14,608 nt of DNA from Deltaproteobacteria bacterium RBG_16_44_11 (GCA_001797845.1 MGQN01000007.1:44238-58845); one strand, 5' to 3'. Shown: positions 1-7,462, counted from the first letter of the stretch. Made by a program: numbers and translations. Notes: generated from the letters alone by a model not told the origin.

Positions 1-22
1 GTAGTCGCTTGTCAAATAAGTT

Positions 23-173
23 TTATTATACCACTTCGCTTTCTTTGGCTAACTTTGTTGGCTGCGTCGTCGGCTTCCTCAACGTATAACCTGAAGGTCA
101 CGCGTGTACAATACGCATCTTCGCCTCCTCCTTGCCGCCGCGTCATCCTTTGAAATCGAAAATGGTATCATTA
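23..173. repeat. Repeat-like intergenic element downstream of rimO
   Basis: This GC-rich, non-coding stretch follows the rimO stop codon. Its edges form an imperfect inverted pair: TTATTATACCACTTCG at 23-38, and CGAAAATGGTATCATTA at 157-173, whose reverse complement matches it with a few differences and one extra base. The right edge runs into the rimO TAA. The interior (about 60-150) is rich in GCGTCGTCGG, CTTCCTC and CGCCTCCTCC blocks and looks unlike the AT-rich spacers elsewhere in the window. I see no reading frame of note and no clear hairpin with a T-run. It may be a copy of a dispersed, non-autonomous intergenic repeat, but copy number cannot be judged from one window. Confidence 0.35.
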
Positions 174-1529
174 GTGGCGACCAACCATTTCTCCGAATAA
201 GTCATAATCATCGGCGGCGGTGATTTTATATTTCACAATCGAGCCGATTTTGGTATGCGTGCCTTTAACATAAGTGATGCCGTCTATTTCCGGTGCCTGC
301 CTTCGGCATCTGCCTACAAAGTCAAAATCCTGCCTATCGCTTTTTTCTTCAATCAGCACTTCCTGAATTGAACCGATTAAACCTGTGTTAATTGCATGAG
401 AAATGGCGGCCTGCTCGGTCATAATCAAATCACGCCGCCGCTCTTTTTCCTTTTCTGGTATTTGCGATTTCAACTGGGCTGCGTCTGTCCCTTCTTCGCG
501 CGAATAAATAAAGACGCCAAGATGATCGAATTTTGTTTCGCGCACAAAATCCATTAATTTTTCAAAACGTTTTGATGTTTCACCAGGAAAGCCGACAATC
601 AATGAAGTTCTCAACGCCAGATCGGGAATGATTTGTCTTGCCTGAGCGATGATATCTTTGATTTTTACTCCGGCTACTTTGCGGTTCATGGCTGAAAGAA
701 TTGTATCGTCAATATGCTGAATTGGCAGGTCAATATAGCGGCAGATTTTTTCGTTAGTAGCAATGGCTTCCATAACGTCGGTAGTAATATGCGCCGGATG
801 AGCATAAAGCAGACGAATCCATTTGATGCCTTGAATTTGCGCCATGTCCTTTAGCAGGATGGCTAATTTAGGGCGGCTTTTTAAATCCCTGCCGTAAGCA
901 GTTGTATCCTGTCCAATAATTATTATTTCTTTTATTCCTTTTTTTGCGAGCATTTGTGCTTCCCGCAAAATATCTTTCGGTGTGCGGCTGCGGGCTCTGC
1001 CGCGAAGCGACGGAATTACGCAATAAGAACAACAATTGGAACAGCCGTCGGATATTTTTAAATACGCGCTAGCCATTGTTGGCGTTAATATCCGCGGGTG
1101 TTGAGATGTCATTAAAAAATCCGGTTTGGATATTATAACAGCGCGTCTTGATTTTATTTCGTCTAATTTATTTATATGCCGGACAATGTTGCCGACTTCA
1201 CCTGTGCCGATGAATAAATCCACTTCGGGAATTTGGGCGGAAAGCTCCTTGCCGTAACGTTGAGCCAGGCATCCGGCGACAACAAGCTTAAATTGACGAT
1301 TGCCCTTTTTCTTTTCTGCCGCGAGCGTTAATATTTCTTCGAGGGACTCTTCCTTGGCGGGATTGATAAAGGCGCAGGTATTGACGATGACAATATCTGC
1401 GGAATCGTTACGATCAATCATTTGCAGACCGGATTTATTTAATAGTCCGCCCATGACTTCGGAATCGATGAGATTTTTTGAGCAACCCAGGCTGATGATA
1501 TGAATTTTGCTTTGTTTTATTTTTTTCAA
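171..1529 (-). CDS. rimO: Ribosomal protein S12 (Asp) methylthiotransferase RimO
   Basis: This radical-SAM methylthiotransferase adds a methylthio group to the conserved aspartate of ribosomal protein S12. The 452 residues hold the full family layout. The N-terminal UPF0004 domain has three cluster cysteines, C16 (ISLGCSKN), C52 (VNTC) and C87 (AGC). The radical-SAM motif CX3CX2C is C163, C167 and C170, followed by VIPSLRGRARSR. A TRAM-like C-terminus covers about residues 385-452. The ISLGCSKNLIDSE opening and the length fit RimO better than MiaB. An extra cysteine, C166, sits inside the radical-SAM motif. The start is TTG at 1529, sharing TTGA with the ftsK stop, so translation is probably coupled to ftsK; no clear Shine-Dalgarno is seen. 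It is the last gene of the plsC-uppP-ftsK-rimO run. Confidence 0.95.
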   Translation of the reverse strand: MKKIKQSKIHIISLGCSKNLIDSEVMGGLLNKSGLQMIDRNDSADIVIVNTCAFINPAKEESLEEILTLAAEKKKGNRQFKLVVAGCLAQRYGKELSAQIPEVDLFIGTGEVGNIVRHINKLDEIKSRRAVIISKPDFLMTSQHPRILTPTMASAYLKISDGCSNCCSYCVIPSLRGRARSRTPKDILREAQMLAKKGIKEIIIIGQDTTAYGRDLKSRPKLAILLKDMAQIQGIKWIRLLYAHPAHITTDVMEAIATNEKICRYIDLPIQHIDDTILSAMNRKVAGVKIKDIIAQARQIIPDLALRTSLIVGFPGETSKRFEKLMDFVRETKFDHLGVFIYSREEGTDAAQLKSQIPEKEKERRRDLIMTEQAAISHAINTGLIGSIQEVLIEEKSDRQDFDFVGRCRRQAPEIDGITYVKGTHTKIGSIVKYKITAADDYDLFGEMVGRH

Positions 1530-3772
1530 CGGGGGAGCTTTCGAACTAATACTTTTCTGGGCTTGGCGCCGTCGGAGGGGCCGACAATACCTTCGTGCTC
1601 CATTTGTTCGATGATACGCGCCGCGCGGTTATAACCTATCTTCATGTAACGCTGAATAAGCGATATGGAAGCCTGCCCCAGTTCACCAATCAAAGCCACG
1701 GCTTCATCATATTTTTCGTCATCATCATCGTCGCCATGCTGGGACTGTGCGGCAGCCAACTGAAATTTTTCGATGGAGGAATCATACGCCGGCTGTGCCT
1801 GCATTTTGATGAAATCGACAATGCGCGAGATTTCCTTATCCGATACGTACGCACCGTGAATGCGCGAAAGCTTGGAGGTGCCCGGCGGAATAAAAAGCAT
1901 ATCTCCGGCGCCGAGCAGTTGTTCCGCGCCTTGCTGGTCGATAATCGTCCGGGAATCGATTTTAGAAGATACCTGAAACGATATGCGCGTGGGAAAGTTT
2001 GCCTTGATCAAACCGGTAATGACATCGACCGATGGCCGCTGTGTGGCGATGATTAAATGAATGCCCGCCGCCCGCGCCATCTGTGCCAGGCGAGTAAGGG
2101 ATTCTTCCACGTCTCTGGGCGCGATCATCATCAAATCGGCAAGCTCATCGATAATTACTACGATGTAAGGAAGTTTTACATGATTTATCGGCGGTTCGCT
2201 TTGGGCGGAGCCGGGGGAAGGGTATGCAGATTCAGTTTTGTGCCATGGTTCAGACTCTTGCTCCTTTGCCTCACGAAACGTTTTGCTCTTTGTGCCTTTG
2301 GCGATTAAGGCATTGTAAAAATCAATGCTTTTCGCGCCCACATCGCTAATCACGCGGTAGCGCCTTTCCACTTCTTCCACTGTCCAACGCAATACCTGTG
2401 AAGCCTTTTTGGGATCGACAACAACAGGATGAATTAAATGCGGGATGCCGCCATAGGAAGAAAGTTCCAGCCTTTTCGGATCGATCATGAGGAATTTGAC
2501 GTCGTCCGGCTGGGCTTTAAAAAGAATACTGCAAATCATCGCGTTGAGCGCGACGCTTTTGCCGGAGCCGGTGGTGCCGGCAATAAGTAAATGCGGCATT
2601 CTGGTTAAATCGGCAATAACCGGAGTGCCCACAAAATTTACGCCCAGAGCAATGGGCAGGCGCGAAGATGATTCCAGAAAGGCTTCGTTATCCAACACAT
2701 CTTTGAGGAAAACATGCTCCCTTTTCAAGTTGGGTATTTCAATGCCGATTACCGATTTTCCGGGAATGGGAGCGATAATGCGGATGCTTGGTGCCATTAA
2801 AGCCAGGGCCAGATCATCGGCCAAATTGGTTATTCTGTTAATCTTGACACCCGGCGCCGGTTCCACCTCGTACATGGTGATGACGGGTCCGGGCACGACC
2901 TCTGTAACGCGTGCCTCAACACCGAAATCCAATAGTTTCTTTTCCAGAATACGCGAGTTGGTGATCAGATTATCCCGCTTGACGCGGGTGTCTTTGTGCT
3001 GAGACTCTTCCAATAAAGTAAAGGGAGGAAGTTCATATTTGCTGTCGCCTATTGTTCTGGTAAAATTAAAATGTGTTTGTTCAATTTTTTTGGGCTTAGC
3101 TTTTTTTATTACAGGTGGATTTTCTTCAATTGCCGGTTGAGGTGTTTTTGCTGTTTTTAAATTGCGGAGGGCAAAACCAAAAAAAGCTGCGAGGCGTTTT
3201 TTGCCGATAGAAAATATATTAAGCGAGGATTGGAAAAAGCGTTCGGTTAACGAAACCAGCGAAAATTCGATCAAGGAAATAAGTGTTACAATAAAAATAA
3301 CAATTAAAATGATAGATGTTCCGGCGGTATTGAAAAAATAGAGGAGAAAATCTACAATCAATGAGCCGATAAACCCGCCGGCTTTCATCGTTTCCCCATA
3401 AATTTTTATTCCTTCGTTAAATATCAAGGACATAAGGCCGGCAAAGGTAAGGACAAAAACGAAAAACACCAAAATGCGCCCAGTGTTAATTACAAAACCA
3501 GGCCTTAAAAAAGATTTAAGGGAAAATAAAATAAATATTAATGGTAAAAGAAAGGAGCTTAAACCCAAAAGGCGGATTAAAGAATCGGCGGTATAAGAGC
3601 CGATGGGGCCGGTAAAGTTGTGAGTCGCTTTTCCGTCAACCACAAAACGCGTAAAAGAAGGATCCATCGGATGATAGGAGAAAAGACACAAAAGAAGAAA
3701 TACGGCCAAGGCCAGATACACGACGCCTTTGATTTCCTGATTTTTTTTATCGGCTTTTATTTTTTCTTCCAT
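1526..3772 (-). CDS. ftsK: DNA translocase FtsK
   Basis: FtsK is a septal, membrane-anchored hexameric DNA pump that clears and resolves chromosome termini during division. I start it at the ATG at 3772 (748 residues), giving an N-terminus MEEKIKADKKN just before the first membrane helix. An upstream in-frame ATG at 3850 would overlap uppP by 62 bases and add 26 poorly fitting residues. Four or five hydrophobic segments lie in about the first 180 residues, followed by a charged linker. The motor has Walker A GTTGSGKS (about 399-406) and Walker B VVIIDEL (D542, E543), then ATQRPSVDVITG. The last 65 or so residues are a winged-helix gamma domain (SLIQRYMKIGYNRAARI). A Ser/Glu/Pro-rich insert of roughly 30 residues sits just before Walker B. 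It starts 16 bases after the uppP stop, and its TGA overlaps the rimO TTG. Confidence 0.95.
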   Translation of the reverse strand: MEEKIKADKKNQEIKGVVYLALAVFLLLCLFSYHPMDPSFTRFVVDGKATHNFTGPIGSYTADSLIRLLGLSSFLLPLIFILFSLKSFLRPGFVINTGRILVFFVFVLTFAGLMSLIFNEGIKIYGETMKAGGFIGSLIVDFLLYFFNTAGTSIILIVIFIVTLISLIEFSLVSLTERFFQSSLNIFSIGKKRLAAFFGFALRNLKTAKTPQPAIEENPPVIKKAKPKKIEQTHFNFTRTIGDSKYELPPFTLLEESQHKDTRVKRDNLITNSRILEKKLLDFGVEARVTEVVPGPVITMYEVEPAPGVKINRITNLADDLALALMAPSIRIIAPIPGKSVIGIEIPNLKREHVFLKDVLDNEAFLESSSRLPIALGVNFVGTPVIADLTRMPHLLIAGTTGSGKSVALNAMICSILFKAQPDDVKFLMIDPKRLELSSYGGIPHLIHPVVVDPKKASQVLRWTVEEVERRYRVISDVGAKSIDFYNALIAKGTKSKTFREAKEQESEPWHKTESAYPSPGSAQSEPPINHVKLPYIVVIIDELADLMMIAPRDVEESLTRLAQMARAAGIHLIIATQRPSVDVITGLIKANFPTRISFQVSSKIDSRTIIDQQGAEQLLGAGDMLFIPPGTSKLSRIHGAYVSDKEISRIVDFIKMQAQPAYDSSIEKFQLAAAQSQHGDDDDDEKYDEAVALIGELGQASISLIQRYMKIGYNRAARIIEQMEHEGIVGPSDGAKPRKVLVRKLPR

Positions 3773-3788
3773 AATGCCGGTAATTATT

Positions 3789-4610
3789 TCAGAAAAAAGG
3801 AGATTTGACAAGTAGTGTAAAAAGGGCGAACACCCAGCAATAGTAAGCAAAATATTTCAGGCGCGCTTCGCGGATAATAAGAAAAAAAAGCTTAAGCGAG
3901 AGTAGCCCCGCCAATGCGGCGCAGATGAACCCGATAAAATAGAGCCAGATTTCTCCGGATGGAATTTGTTTGATAAAAGGCCACTCCAAAATAACGGCGC
4001 CGCAGATAGCCGGAAGAGATAGCAAAAAAGAAAAGCGCGCCGCGGTAGATCTGTTTAATTTGCGAAAAATGCCGGTTGTTATTGTGGCGCCGGAGCGTGA
4101 AATACCCGGTAAAAGGGCGACGCTCTGGGCAAGGCCGATTAAAATGCTATCGGTTATGTTCATCTCTTTTTCACCGCGATCAGCATCTTTTACTTTATCG
4201 GAGAAAAAAAGCAGAAATCCTGTAATAATCAGAAAAAAGGCGGCCGCCTGAGCTGATTCGAAGATTTCATGAATGTTGTCCTGAAAGAGGAGGCCGAAGA
4301 AAGCGGCGGGTATCGTGCCGATAATTATAAAAAGCAAGAGCTTTCTTGAAGCGCTGAAATCATTTGCGGGGGTAACAACTTTGCCTTGTTGAGGGATAAA
4401 AGCTTTAAAAATATTCCAGATATCCATGCGGAAATAAAAAACTACGGCAACCAGCGTGCCCGCATGCAGTACCGCATCAAAAGCAACACCCGGCTGATGA
4501 AAGTCGGGGAAAAAGCTTTGGAAGATAACGAGGTGAGCGGAACTGCTCACGGGAAACAATTCGGTTAATCCTTGAATAATTCCCAGGACTGCCGCGGTAG
4601 AAAGGTTCAA
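3789..4610 (-). CDS. uppP: Undecaprenyl-diphosphatase UppP (BacA)
   Basis: This integral membrane phosphatase recycles undecaprenyl pyrophosphate to undecaprenyl phosphate, the lipid carrier for peptidoglycan and O-antigen units. Overexpression of the family gives bacitracin resistance. The 273-residue length is typical. Both family signatures are present: GIIQGLTELFPVSSSAHL at residues 10-27, carrying E17 and H26, and LLPGISRSGATIT at about 165-180, carrying the conserved Ser-Arg-Ser. The rest is almost wholly hydrophobic, as expected for a multi-span protein. The start is TTG at 4610, sharing TTGA with the plsC stop. A purine-rich stretch (GGAAAGGGAAA) lies about 5-15 bases upstream. No better start exists, because the signature motif begins only ten residues in. 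Confidence 0.96.
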   Translation of the reverse strand: MNLSTAAVLGIIQGLTELFPVSSSAHLVIFQSFFPDFHQPGVAFDAVLHAGTLVAVVFYFRMDIWNIFKAFIPQQGKVVTPANDFSASRKLLLFIIIGTIPAAFFGLLFQDNIHEIFESAQAAAFFLIITGFLLFFSDKVKDADRGEKEMNITDSILIGLAQSVALLPGISRSGATITTGIFRKLNRSTAARFSFLLSLPAICGAVILEWPFIKQIPSGEIWLYFIGFICAALAGLLSLKLFFLIIREARLKYFAYYCWVFALFTLLVKSPFF

Positions 4611-5359
4611 GCGGTTTCCCTTTCCATATCTTTGATGCCGGCGGTACCGGCTTCCCGCCAGCAGTCGTAATTCTTAATAATTATATTTCTGACTTCTTCA
4701 ATAAGTTCCTGTCTTTTTTCAATATCATAGTCTTTTACGTCAATGGCTTTATCAATGACCAGCTTAACTTTGCCGGGGCGCACTCTCAGGGATCTTTTGG
4801 GCATGATCTTGCCGCTGCCGATAATGGAAACGGGCACAATGGGCACGCCGGCTTTAATAGCAAGATAAAATGTTCCCTGCTTGAAAGCTTTGATTTCTCC
4901 ATCGCGGCTTCTTGTCCCTTCCGGAAACGTCATGATTGATTTTCCATTCCGAATGCGCAAAGCGGCTTCATCGAGGCTGTGCATGGCCTTTTCGCGATTG
5001 TTCCGGTCAATTTCAATGTATCCGGCGCTTTTCATCGCTGCGCCAAAAATGGGAATGTTAAACAGTTCTTTTTTGACCAGCCAGCGAAATTGGCCGGGAA
5101 TGTAAGCCAGGGCAATTAATATATCGAAATCGCTTTGGTGGTTGGCCATGAAAACATACGGTTTTCCGGCCTCGAGATTTTCCCTGCCGATCACTTCAAC
5201 TTTTGTATTGCATATTAAAAGTAAAATTTTGCCCCAGATATTGGCTATTTTATGGACTTTGTTATCGGCATTGGGGAAAATCGAAAAGACAATGGACCAA
5301 AAAGACATAAAAGCTGTTATCACAACACCTAACGTGACTAAAAGCGCTGAACGGATCAT
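4607..5359 (-). CDS. plsC: 1-acyl-sn-glycerol-3-phosphate acyltransferase (PlsC family)
   Basis: This membrane-bound acyltransferase converts lysophosphatidic acid to phosphatidic acid, the second acylation of phospholipid synthesis. It has 250 residues with an N-terminal membrane helix (about 5-28). The catalytic HX4D motif is in ANHQSDFD (H74, D79), and the substrate-binding motif is FPEGTRS (145-151). VPIVPVSIIGSG follows as the usual fourth motif. The ATG at 5359 has a good Shine-Dalgarno, AAGGA, five bases upstream (5365-5369 on the plus strand). It is the first gene of the operon that continues into uppP, ftsK and rimO, and its stop overlaps the uppP start. The exact acyl donor (acyl-ACP or acyl-CoA) and possible relatives such as lyso-ornithine-lipid acyltransferases cannot be separated by sequence alone. 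Confidence 0.9.
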   Translation of the reverse strand: MIRSALLVTLGVVITAFMSFWSIVFSIFPNADNKVHKIANIWGKILLLICNTKVEVIGRENLEAGKPYVFMANHQSDFDILIALAYIPGQFRWLVKKELFNIPIFGAAMKSAGYIEIDRNNREKAMHSLDEAALRIRNGKSIMTFPEGTRSRDGEIKAFKQGTFYLAIKAGVPIVPVSIIGSGKIMPKRSLRVRPGKVKLVIDKAIDVKDYDIEKRQELIEEVRNIIIKNYDCWREAGTAGIKDMERETA

Positions 5360-5385
5360 AAAAGTCCTTCCCTAAGAGATGTAAT

Positions 5386-5414
5386 TTTTTACTTGATAAT
5401 GTTGCTGAAGTCAA
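5386..5414 (-). promoter_or_regulatory. Candidate promoter for plsC-uppP-ftsK-rimO
   Basis: Read on the minus strand: -35 TTGACT (5409-5414), a 17-base spacer, and -10 TAAAAA (5386-5391). It lies 27 bases upstream of the plsC ATG, giving a short leader. The -35 is good (5 of 6 to consensus); the -10 is weak (4 of 6). It is the best pair I found in the AT-rich 238-base gap 5360-5597, which otherwise shows no gene. Confidence 0.4.
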
Positions 5415-5597
5415 TAATGAATTACATATAAAAACTTATTAATATTTCTATCTTTATGCCGTAATGAGCGCAGATGATGATAACGGTCTGTAGGCATTGA
5501 TTTTTCTAAAAGGTTTATGGTCCCCGGTCAAAAAAAGTTTGGTTGTTTTTTATCCGTTAATTAAAATGAACCCAGCATTTTCAAAAAACCAGAAGCC

Positions 5598-6056
5598 CTA
5601 TTTTTTCAGGAACTCCAGAAGTTCTTTTACATTCGGTAATTCCTTCAAAGGATAAATTTTGACGAATGACGCTCTTCTGTCTTGGTCGAAAATTATGTTG
5701 GCTCGTTCGGAAAAACCGAACTGGTCGATAAATATTCCCAGGCGCAGGGCAAGTCCTCCGTGCGGCCAAAAATCTGCCAATAAATCCGTTTTTTCGATGC
5801 CGAGTTTTTCCGCCCAGGCCTTTTTGCAGGGCACAGAGTCGACAGAAAGCCCCAGAGGAACGGTATTTAAACTTTGGAAGATTTCAAAATTACTTTCCAA
5901 CGACTGCATTTGCCGGGCGCAAATATCTGTCCAGGCCAGGGGATGAAAGGACAGAAGTATTCTTTTGCCTGTTAATGCCGCCGTATCGATAATCGCGTCT
6001 TTGTGGTTTTTTAAAGAAAAATTTCCAAATTTATCTCCGACATTAATTCTAGCCAT
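5598..6056 (-). CDS. Peroxiredoxin (AhpC/TSA-family redoxin)
   Basis: This thiol peroxidase of the AhpC/TSA-Redoxin superfamily reduces hydroperoxides through a cysteine sulfenate. I start it at the ATG at 6056 (152 residues, MARINVGDKFGNFSL) because GGAGG lies nine bases upstream. An ATG 15 codons earlier lacks such a site and only adds a basic tail. The peroxidatic motif PxxxTxxC appears as PLAWTDIC (P39, T43, C46). A second cysteine, C77, follows SVDSVP and could act as a resolving partner; no other cysteines are present. The length is near that of one-domain BCP/AhpE-like proteins. It lies 66 bases after the Old Yellow Enzyme gene and probably shares its transcript, so the pair looks like a redox-stress unit. 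The reductant is unknown. Confidence 0.85.
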   Translation of the reverse strand: MARINVGDKFGNFSLKNHKDAIIDTAALTGKRILLSFHPLAWTDICARQMQSLESNFEIFQSLNTVPLGLSVDSVPCKKAWAEKLGIEKTDLLADFWPHGGLALRLGIFIDQFGFSERANIIFDQDRRASFVKIYPLKELPNVKELLEFLKK

Positions 6057-6065
6057 ATTATTGCG

Positions 6066-6070
6066 CCTCC
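6066..6070 (-). promoter_or_regulatory. Strong Shine-Dalgarno deciding the peroxiredoxin start
   Basis: GGAGG on the minus strand (CCTCC on plus), nine bases before the ATG at 6056. It supports that start over the in-frame upstream ATG at 6101. Confidence 0.8.
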
Positions 6071-6122
6071 TTGTTAAATTAATGGTAATATTTTTTGACA
6101 CCGTTCTTTCAGGCCGGTACTG

Positions 6123-7220
6123 CTAACCGGAAAGACGCGGATAATCAGTGTAGCCGCGTGGTCCAAGCGTATAAAATGTTTCCTCATCCCATCTGGCCCA
6201 CTCGACGCCGCTCGCGATGCGCTCTACAAGATCAGGATTGGAAATAAAAGGTTTGCCGAAAGCGACGGCATCGGCATAGCCTTCTGCAATAACACTGTTG
6301 CCGCTTTCACTCCGGAATCTGGAATTAATAATCATGGGGCCTTTAAAAATTGCGCTGAAGTGCTTGGCTATTTCCTTCACCGCGTGGGGGACATTATCCA
6401 CGGGAGAAAAAGGTTCGGTGAAATGAGCATAGGCCAGATTCGAATAACTATTTAACTTCTGTGTTATATATTCAAAAGTGGGGATGGTTTCTTTATCTAT
6501 GGTTATGCCGAAAAAACCATGAAAGGAGGGATTCAGCCGGACGCCGATTCTCTCGAAACCGATGGCTGAACCTATTGCCGCCAGAGTCTCAAAAAAGAAA
6601 CGCGTTTTGTTTTCAGGGGAACCGCCGTATTCATCAGTCCGGGTGTTGGAGCAATTGGTAAAAAACTGATGGAAAAGATATCCGTTGGCACAATGAATCT
6701 CCACTCCGTCGAAACCCGCGGCAATGGCATTTTCGGCAGCCCTGCTGAAAGCAAGAGTCGTATCGTGAATTTCGTTTATGGTCAGAGCGCGGGGTGTTAT
6801 TGTTTTTTTAAAACCTTCAGCAGTAAAGGTGTGATCGTTGGGATTTATTGCCGACGGTGCCACAGGAGGTTTACCGCCGTGAAAATCGGGATGGGACATA
6901 CGACCAACGTGCCAGAGCTGGCAGAAAATGCGGCCGTTTTTGTTATGAACGGCTTCGGTGGTAAGCTTCCAGCCTTCAATTTGTGCCCGGGAGTAAATTC
7001 CCGGCGTGTTGATGTAGCCTACCGCTTCCGGAGATACTTGTGAACCTTCGGTGATGATGAGACCGGCGGAAGCCCGCTGGGCATAGTATTCGGCAATAAG
7101 CGGTGTTGCCGCGTTATCGGGATTGTCGGCACGGCTACGGGTCATGGGGGCCATAAATATCCGGTTGGGAAGTTCATATCGTCCCAGTTTAATCGGTTTT
7201 AAAAGAGCATTGCCTTTCAT
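6123..7220 (-). CDS. NADH:flavin oxidoreductase, Old Yellow Enzyme family (NemA-like)
   Basis: This is an FMN-dependent ene-reductase of the classical Old Yellow Enzyme group. Relatives reduce the C=C bonds of enals, enones, maleimides and nitro compounds with NAD(P)H. The 365 residues form one TIM barrel. Visible signatures are MAPMTRSRA with T27 near the flavin, QLWHVGRMSHP (101-111) with Q101, and EIHCANGY with the substrate-binding pair H176/N179 and proton donor Y181. TDEYGGSPENKTRF and GVRLNP (R228) follow. The His-Asn pair is the form seen in yeast OYE and plant OPR; many bacterial NemA proteins have His-His. The ATG at 7220 has only a modest purine-rich site upstream. It sits behind a leader of about 200 bases and in front of the peroxiredoxin gene. 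The physiological substrate cannot be told. Confidence 0.93.
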   Translation of the reverse strand: MKGNALLKPIKLGRYELPNRIFMAPMTRSRADNPDNAATPLIAEYYAQRASAGLIITEGSQVSPEAVGYINTPGIYSRAQIEGWKLTTEAVHNKNGRIFCQLWHVGRMSHPDFHGGKPPVAPSAINPNDHTFTAEGFKKTITPRALTINEIHDTTLAFSRAAENAIAAGFDGVEIHCANGYLFHQFFTNCSNTRTDEYGGSPENKTRFFFETLAAIGSAIGFERIGVRLNPSFHGFFGITIDKETIPTFEYITQKLNSYSNLAYAHFTEPFSPVDNVPHAVKEIAKHFSAIFKGPMIINSRFRSESGNSVIAEGYADAVAFGKPFISNPDLVERIASGVEWARWDEETFYTLGPRGYTDYPRLSG

Positions 7221-7300
7221 ATTTTTACTCTCTTTTGAAAAAAATTAAAATTTAGGCAATGACCTCTGTGCCATGGTTAAGGGTTGAATTATTGAATTCG

Positions 7301-7344
7301 GTAGCGAGCGCATTCCCCGTAGCGAGCTTTTGGGTAAGCGAGCG
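7301..7344. repeat. Three short direct repeats around a GCGAGC core
   Basis: GTAGCGAGCG (7301-7310), GTAGCGAGCT (7319-7328) and TAAGCGAGCG (7335-7344) recur with 18- and 16-base core spacing. The repeats are markedly more GC-rich than the flanks. They lie within the presumed leader of the reductase gene. Confidence 0.6.
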
Positions 7345-7374
7345 AATACTAAATTATATTGTTCCTTAAGAATC

Positions 7375-7407
7375 GAAGATTCTCCGCAGCTTGTCGCGGA
7401 AAGCTTC
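7375..7407. repeat. REP-like imperfect palindrome (stem-loop)
   Basis: Arms 7375-7387 (GAAGATTCTCCGC) and 7396-7407 (GCGGAAAGCTTC) pair over 11 positions with one bulged C (7382) and one A/G mismatch. The loop is AGCTTGTC. GAATC-GAA-GATTC at 7370-7382 offers a competing small hairpin. The CCGC-AGCTTG-GCGG style resembles short palindromic intergenic repeats of the REP type, but no second copy lies in the window. Confidence 0.45.
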
Positions 7408-7432
7408 AATTACAGCAGGTCTTATTTTGATA

Positions 7433-7462
7433 AGTATAACGAAGGTAACGCTTTTGTGTCAA
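7433..7462 (-). promoter_or_regulatory. Candidate promoter for the reductase-peroxiredoxin operon
   Basis: On the minus strand: -35 TTGACA (7457-7462, perfect), an 18-base spacer, and -10 TATACT (7433-7438, 5 of 6 to consensus). It is well placed between the metallo-hydrolase stop and the reductase start and implies an operon separate from the upstream gene. Confidence 0.55.

Larger units (their letters stand above)
7221..7426 (-). other. Long untranslated leader of the reductase-peroxiredoxin operon
   Basis: If the promoter at 7433-7462 is used, transcription starts near 7426 and the reductase mRNA has about 205 untranslated bases. The segment contains three direct repeats of a GCGAGC core and an 11-pair stem-loop, described separately. 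I see no convincing upstream reading frame and no match to a riboswitch I can recognise. The remaining gap up to 7562 is AT-rich, and I see no terminator in it for the metallo-hydrolase gene that precedes it. Confidence 0.4.

Noticed and set aside
1595..2308. Plus-strand open frames opposite ftsK
   Set aside because: They are antisense to a fully conserved FtsK motor domain, have no ribosome site or family signature, and follow its codon pattern.
3773..3850. Upstream in-frame ATG giving FtsK 26 more residues
   Set aside because: It would overlap uppP by 62 bases and adds a segment not expected before the first FtsK membrane helix; the ATG at 3772 fits family length and spacing.
5456..5498. 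ATGCC...GGCAT inverted words in the gap upstream of plsC
   Set aside because: The arms are only five bases with a long loop, well within chance for AT-rich spacer.
5598..5625. GAACT-TCTGG-AGTTC hairpin near the peroxiredoxin 3' end as a terminator
   Set aside because: It is a five-pair stem inside the coding sequence with no adjacent T-run; chance is likely.
6057..6101. Upstream ATG for the peroxiredoxin
   Set aside because: It lacks a ribosome site of its own and adds a basic 15-residue tail across the GGAGG that serves the ATG at 6056.
6114..6130. CCGGT-ACTGCTA-ACCGG inverted repeat at the reductase stop as a terminator
   Set aside because: The stem is only five pairs, and no T-run follows directly on the minus strand, so it is weak evidence for termination before the peroxiredoxin.
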